DNA of 64,000 bases from Actinomyces trachealis (lineage in GTDB: Bacteria; Actinomycetota; Actinomycetes; Actinomycetales; Actinomycetaceae). The notes beneath the pieces were generated by a model, which worked only from the letters and a program-made list of their open reading frames with translations, had not been told where the DNA came from and did not search any database. Shown one piece after another: positions 57,310-64,000 of the stretch. Position numbers and translations under genes: made by a program. The DNA lies in contig NZ_CP065027.1 in NCBI RefSeq assembly GCF_015711475.1, positions 2,108,001 through 2,172,000 on the forward strand, in the 5' to 3' direction. Each line of letters opens with the position of its first letter. Positions within the stretch are counted from its first letter, which is position 1.

Positions 57310-58206
57310 CTAGCTTCGGGCTGCGATAGCTGCCCGGTAGACGTCGTTGGTGCGCAAACCGGTCTCCCGCGCTACTTGTGCTGCGGCTTCTTTGAGACGC
57401 ATCCCGTCGGCTGTCAGGTTCAGAGCCTCCTGTGCGGCAACTTCCGGGGAGACGGCGGCGGCGGTGGCTCCGGCGACCACTAAGACCACTTCGCCGCGGA
57501 CCTCTGTCTCTGTGCTCACGGCCAGCTCACCCAGGGTGGCGCGGCGGACTTCCTCATAGGTCTTGGTCAGTTCGCGGCACATGGCTGCCGCCCGTTCCTC
57601 CCCCAGCGCCTCTGCCATACGCAGCAGGGTTTGGTGTACCCGCCGTGGCGACTCAAAGAACACCATCGTGCGCGGCTCGCTGGCCAGTGCGGCCAGTCGG
57701 TGCTCCTGTTCACCGGGCCGCCGGGGCAGGAAGCCTTCAAAGCAGAAGCGGTCAGAGGCCAGACCGGAGAGCGTCAGCGCCGTGAGCACGGCGGAGGGGC
57801 CGGGGGCGACAGTCACCGGCACGGCCGCCGTCAGCGCGGCCTCGACCACGCGGTAGCCGGGGTCGGAGACGGAGGGCATCCCGGCGTCGGTCACCAGCAC
57901 AACGGACTGTCCTGCCTGGGCGGCAGTGATGAGTTCGGGGGCGCGTTGACGCTCATTGTGCTCGTGCATAGCGATCAGTTGCCCGCCTATGCGCACCCCC
58001 AGGCGGCTGGCAAGGGCCAGCGCTCTCCTGGTGTCTTCCGCAGCGACGACGTCGGCGTGCTGCAGTGCTGCCAGGAGGCGTGGCGAGGCGTCGTAGGTGT
58101 TGCCGATCGGGGTTGCGGCCAGGGTGATGGCGCCTTTGCGGGGTATTGCGGTCGTGTCGGTTGGCTGCGGAGCTTCACTGTGCGGAAAACGATCGCTGTT
58201 CGTCAT
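57310..58206 (-). CDS. rsmI: 16S rRNA 2'-O-ribose methyltransferase (C1402)
   Basis: 298 aa SAM-dependent tetrapyrrole-methylase-fold enzyme that methylates C1402 of 16S rRNA at the decoding centre. GAITLAATPIGNTYDASPR (about 25-43) is the family N-terminal motif, VAAEDTRRALAL follows, VLVTDAGMPSVSDPGYR (about 103-119) is the SAM-site signature, and VFFESPRRVHQTL is typical of RsmI. It has a C-terminal helical domain. It is divergent from pmt with only 35 bases between starts, a pairing conserved in actinobacteria. Confidence 0.95.
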   Translation of the reverse strand: MTNSDRFPHSEAPQPTDTTAIPRKGAITLAATPIGNTYDASPRLLAALQHADVVAAEDTRRALALASRLGVRIGGQLIAMHEHNERQRAPELITAAQAGQSVVLVTDAGMPSVSDPGYRVVEAALTAAVPVTVAPGPSAVLTALTLSGLASDRFCFEGFLPRRPGEQEHRLAALASEPRTMVFFESPRRVHQTLLRMAEALGEERAAAMCRELTKTYEEVRRATLGELAVSTETEVRGEVVLVVAGATAAAVSPEVAAQEALNLTADGMRLKEAAAQVARETGLRTNDVYRAAIAARS

Positions 58207-58241
58207 GAGCGCCAGTATGGCCTGCGGCCTAGACTCGACGG

Positions 58242-60218
58242 GTGACTACGACGAGCCCAGACCCTGATGGTCCTGCCGCAATCAACGATGCTACCGCGAA
58301 TTCTGGACCCTCATGGGCTCCGGGCGGCATGAGCGCTTCTGCTAACACCACCGGGAGCGACGGCGTCGCCGCTGTTGATCTAGCCGAAGCAGCCGCCGCG
58401 GCAGAGGGGGCTCCAGCCATGGTGGGGCGCAGTGAGGACGGCCTACGCAAGGCGCTGCACCTGCGGCCTTTGAACTCGATGCCGTCCCTGTTGAGCAAGC
58501 GCGTGGGCTGGGCGGTCACGGTGCTGGTGACCACCTTGGCGGCTGTGCTGCGGCTGGTTGGGCTAAGCCACCCCAAGGGCCTCATGTTTGACGAGATCTA
58601 CTACATCAAAGATGCCTACGCCCTGTGGCACAACGGCTACGAGTCACAGTGGCGTGATGGGGCTGACAAGCTCTTTGCTGCAGGTGACTTCTCTGCCTTG
58701 ACGGATAAACCTGCGTTCATCGTGCACCCACAGTTGGGCAAGTGGCTGATCGCTTTGGGTATGCAGTTGCTGGGTACCGGCCCAGTCGGTTGGCGTTTTG
58801 CTGCTGCTATCGCTGGCACTTTGACGGTGCTGCTGCTGATTCGCTTGACCCTGCGGCTCACCCGCTCTGTGACGCTGGCGGGGGTGGCGGGTCTGCTGTT
58901 GTCTATCGATGGCGTCGGCCTGACCGAGTCACGTATCGGCTTGTTGGATGTGTTTATTGGGCTGTTTGCCCTCTTGAGCTTGTACTTTCTGGTGCGGGAC
59001 CGGGAGTGGACCCGGGCGCGAATCGCCCGCCAGTTGGCGGGGAGTGGGCCTGGTCAGCGTCCACGGGTGGGCTGGTTCCGGCCGTGGTTGCTGGCGTGTG
59101 GCCTGAGCCTGGGGCTGACCTGCTCGATCAAGTGGTCGGGTGTCTATCTGCTGGCGGTTGTGGGAATCCTGGTGGTTGTTTGGGACTTCACGGCGCTGCG
59201 CAGTGTGGGTGCGGCCGGTTTCTGGCCTAGGTGGATCGTTGGTGCGGTGGTGGATTTTGTGCACCTGGTGGTGGTTTCAGTACTGGTCTACGTGGGTGGT
59301 TGGTGGTCCTGGTTCACGCACCCGGGCGCCTACAACCACGGTTGGGCGGCCGGGAAGCGTGCCGCTCAGGGCACGGTGCCGCGGGCTTGGCTGCCTGATG
59401 CGCTTAATGACTGGATTGAGTACCACTTGGTTATGTGGCACTTCCATGTGAATCTCGATTCGGACCACCCTTACAAGTCGTCTCCGGAGTTCTGGCTTAT
59501 CCAGCAGCGTCCGACGTCTTTCTACTGGCCTGGGGAGGATGGGCTGAGGGAGATGGGTCAGGAGCATGCCTGTGGCGTCAGTAAGTGCGTGCAGGCTATT
59601 ACCTCTGTTGGTAATATCCCGATCTGGTGGTCTGCGATCGTCGCGCTGGTTGTGGTGCTTGGTGTACTGGTGATCGCGCAGCGCGACTGGCGGGCGTGGG
59701 TGCCGTTGGCTGGCTACCTGGGCTTGTACGCACCCTGGTTCTTATACCGCAACCGCACCATCTTCACTTTCTATACGGTGGCCTTTGTGCCTGAGGTGGT
59801 GCTCATGCTGGTGCTGGCGCTCGGGCTGGCTTCGGGGCTGATGGGGGCTTTGCCTGGCAGCAGCTATGGGGCGCGTGCTTGGAGTGCACCTCGTTGGCTT
59901 AGTCACCAGCCCTCGCGGATTCCTATCCTCAAGCGGTCTGCACCTGTGCCCAGTGTCACTAACCGGCCACGTTTCGATGAGACCAGCGGTGACGGTACGG
60001 TCATTGTCCCGCCCCCACGCGAAGCGCGGCCTGCTGACGCTGTTGCCGTCGCGGAGGCAGGGTCTGAGGAGCAGGTACACGTGATTGGTGTATTGCTGAT
60101 CATTTTGGTTGTGACGCTCGCGGTGGTCTTTGCGGTGCTGTGGTGGCCGTTGTGGACCGGCCGCACCATTACCTACGATTTTTGGTACTGGCACATGTGG
60201 TTCCCCAGCTGGATCTGA
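58242..60218 (+). CDS. pmt: Protein O-mannosyltransferase (PMT/GT39 family)
   Basis: 658 aa polytopic membrane enzyme that transfers mannose from polyprenyl-phosphate mannose to Ser/Thr of exported proteins. An N-terminal disordered stretch of about 80 residues is followed by about ten to eleven membrane helices. GLMFDEIYYIKDAYALW (about 112-128) carries the catalytic Asp-Glu, and VHPQLGKWLIALGMQL is the second loop motif. The C-terminal segment ends YWHMWFPSWI. The GTG start is close to the divergent rsmI start. Its targets may include the Ser/Thr/Pro-rich lipoproteins and surface proteins in this window (inference). Confidence 0.93.
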   Translation: MTTTSPDPDGPAAINDATANSGPSWAPGGMSASANTTGSDGVAAVDLAEAAAAAEGAPAMVGRSEDGLRKALHLRPLNSMPSLLSKRVGWAVTVLVTTLAAVLRLVGLSHPKGLMFDEIYYIKDAYALWHNGYESQWRDGADKLFAAGDFSALTDKPAFIVHPQLGKWLIALGMQLLGTGPVGWRFAAAIAGTLTVLLLIRLTLRLTRSVTLAGVAGLLLSIDGVGLTESRIGLLDVFIGLFALLSLYFLVRDREWTRARIARQLAGSGPGQRPRVGWFRPWLLACGLSLGLTCSIKWSGVYLLAVVGILVVVWDFTALRSVGAAGFWPRWIVGAVVDFVHLVVVSVLVYVGGWWSWFTHPGAYNHGWAAGKRAAQGTVPRAWLPDALNDWIEYHLVMWHFHVNLDSDHPYKSSPEFWLIQQRPTSFYWPGEDGLREMGQEHACGVSKCVQAITSVGNIPIWWSAIVALVVVLGVLVIAQRDWRAWVPLAGYLGLYAPWFLYRNRTIFTFYTVAFVPEVVLMLVLALGLASGLMGALPGSSYGARAWSAPRWLSHQPSRIPILKRSAPVPSVTNRPRFDETSGDGTVIVPPPREARPADAVAVAEAGSEEQVHVIGVLLIILVVTLAVVFAVLWWPLWTGRTITYDFWYWHMWFPSWI

Positions 60219-60436
60219 TTGATCTCGGGCTTTTCAGTGCTGCTGTTAAGTCGCTGTGCAGGCTAACACCTGCTTCGAAAACCATACGAGCCCCACACGC
60301 GAGCCCCGCGCCGTGATGGTCCGCCGCCTTCACGACCGAGCTGCGGCCAGATATACGACGGGGTTGGCACCGGGCACAATCAGGAGCGACCCACACCGCT
60401 CTCCGGTGGACTGGCCGAGTTGTTGTTTGTTGTGTG

Positions 60437-60466
60437 GGGAGGCCCCCAACGTGGTGGTTGGGGGCC
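60437..60466 (-). terminator. rRNA operon terminator hairpin
   Basis: GAGGCCCCCAAC (60437-60448) and GTTGGGGGCCTC (60455-60466) form a perfect 12-bp stem with a 6-base loop, 19 bases beyond the 3' end of 5S rRNA. The remaining 200 bases back to pmt show no gene. Confidence 0.8.
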
Positions 60467-60484
60467 TCGTCCCTTGGGTGTGTG

Positions 60485-60601
60485 CTCGGTGGTGTCCTAC
60501 TCTCCCACACCCTGGCGGGTGCAGTACCATTGGCGCTGGGAGTCTTAGCTTCCGGGTTCGGAATGGGGCCGGGCGTTGCCTTCCCGCTATGACCACCGAG
60601 A
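60485..60601 (-). rRNA. 5S rRNA
   Basis: About 117 bases. Read on the minus strand it starts TCTCGGTGGTCATAGCGGG and ends with the pairing CACCACCGAG. It contains the conserved CCCATTCCGAACCCGGAAG region. Ends are approximate by a base or two. Confidence 0.93.
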
Positions 60602-60783
60602 CGTTTGTGGTCAGCCAGCCTGTTTGTGTGATTGGTGTGGTTGGCTGTGTGTTCAATTATGGTTGTTGTTGGTTTGGTTGTTGGTGTTTGTTTTGGGGTG
60701 GGTTGGTGGTGGACCGTATAGTGGGCGCGTGTGGTGTTGTTCATGCCCCCCCTTGTGTGTGTGGGGGGTGTTGTTTGTGGTTG
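60602..60783 (-). other. 23S-5S spacer
   Basis: Strongly strand-biased: nearly all A/C on the rRNA-coding strand (G/T on the plus strand). The first part can pair with the G/U-rich leader of 23S to form a processing stem. It contains the hairpin CCCCCC...GGGGGG near 60745-60766. No tRNA. Confidence 0.6.
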
Positions 60784-63938
<3,155 letters not shown>

Positions 63939-64000
63939 AACACAAAACCACCAACACACAGGCCAGCAATTCAGCAAAGAACAAAGATACTCGCGCCCAC
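63939..64000 (-). other. 16S-23S internal spacer (partial)
   Basis: G/U-rich on the rRNA-coding strand beside 23S; no tRNA is seen in the 62 bases present. 16S rRNA should lie beyond the right edge. Confidence 0.7.

Overview
The window is high-GC DNA from a Gram-positive actinobacterium, most likely a member of the Actinomycetaceae (Actinomyces or a close relative). The evidence is frequent GTG starts, actinobacterial-type Mfd, RpfB-like and Pmt proteins, a 23S rRNA longer than that of E. coli, and a PASTA-free Ser/Thr kinase beside FHA, MoxR, DUF58 and transglutaminase-like genes. Genus placement is inference. No prophage, insertion sequence, integrase or CRISPR array was seen.

The housekeeping backbone runs eno, SurA-like lipoprotein and mfd (1-5.8 kb), then prs, glmU and tRNA-Gln (22.7-24.9 kb), then tetR (27 kb), then ABC-F, ispE, rsmA/ksgA, three G5-domain cell-wall enzymes, tatD and metG (45.7-56 kb), and rsmI and pmt (57.3-60.2 kb). 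The window ends in a 5S-23S part of an rRNA operon on the minus strand. From memory this matches the gene neighbourhood around Mycobacterium tuberculosis Rv1002-Rv1023 (pmt, rsmI, metS, tatD, rpfB, ksgA, ispE, prs, glmU, tetR, mfd, lpqU, eno). Three blocks interrupt that backbone here.

Block 1 (5.9-22.5 kb) is a surface-polysaccharide locus. It holds a Wzz/YveK-like chain-length protein, a Wzy-like polymerase, three glycosyltransferases, a Wzx-like flippase, a polyprenyl-phosphate sugar-1-phosphate transferase overlapping a TagD-type glycerol-3-phosphate cytidylyltransferase, two secreted proteins, and a large LuxR-type regulator whose NTPase motifs look decayed. The TagD overlap suggests a polymer carrying glycerol phosphate.

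Block 2 (25.1-27 kb) is a two-gene unit. One gene encodes a glycerophosphodiesterase-like protein that resembles actinophage tail proteins. The other encodes a Tat-exported small protein. A perfect palindrome lies upstream of the unit.

Block 3 (27.9-45.5 kb) resembles the bifidobacterial PFNA cluster. It contains a 2028-residue Ig-like/FN3 surface protein, MoxR, DUF58, a transglutaminase-like protein that lacks the catalytic Cys and His, an RDD-FHA protein, and (convergently) a Ser/Thr kinase with an FN3-like extracellular domain, an FHA/zinc-ribbon protein, and a stand-alone paralogue of that protein's N-terminal domain. No PP2C phosphatase is present in the window. This block plausibly senses and assembles something at the cell surface.

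Several surface-gene promoters carry short-spaced direct repeats of CCGCA on the coding strand (TGCGG on the other strand), which may be a shared regulatory element.
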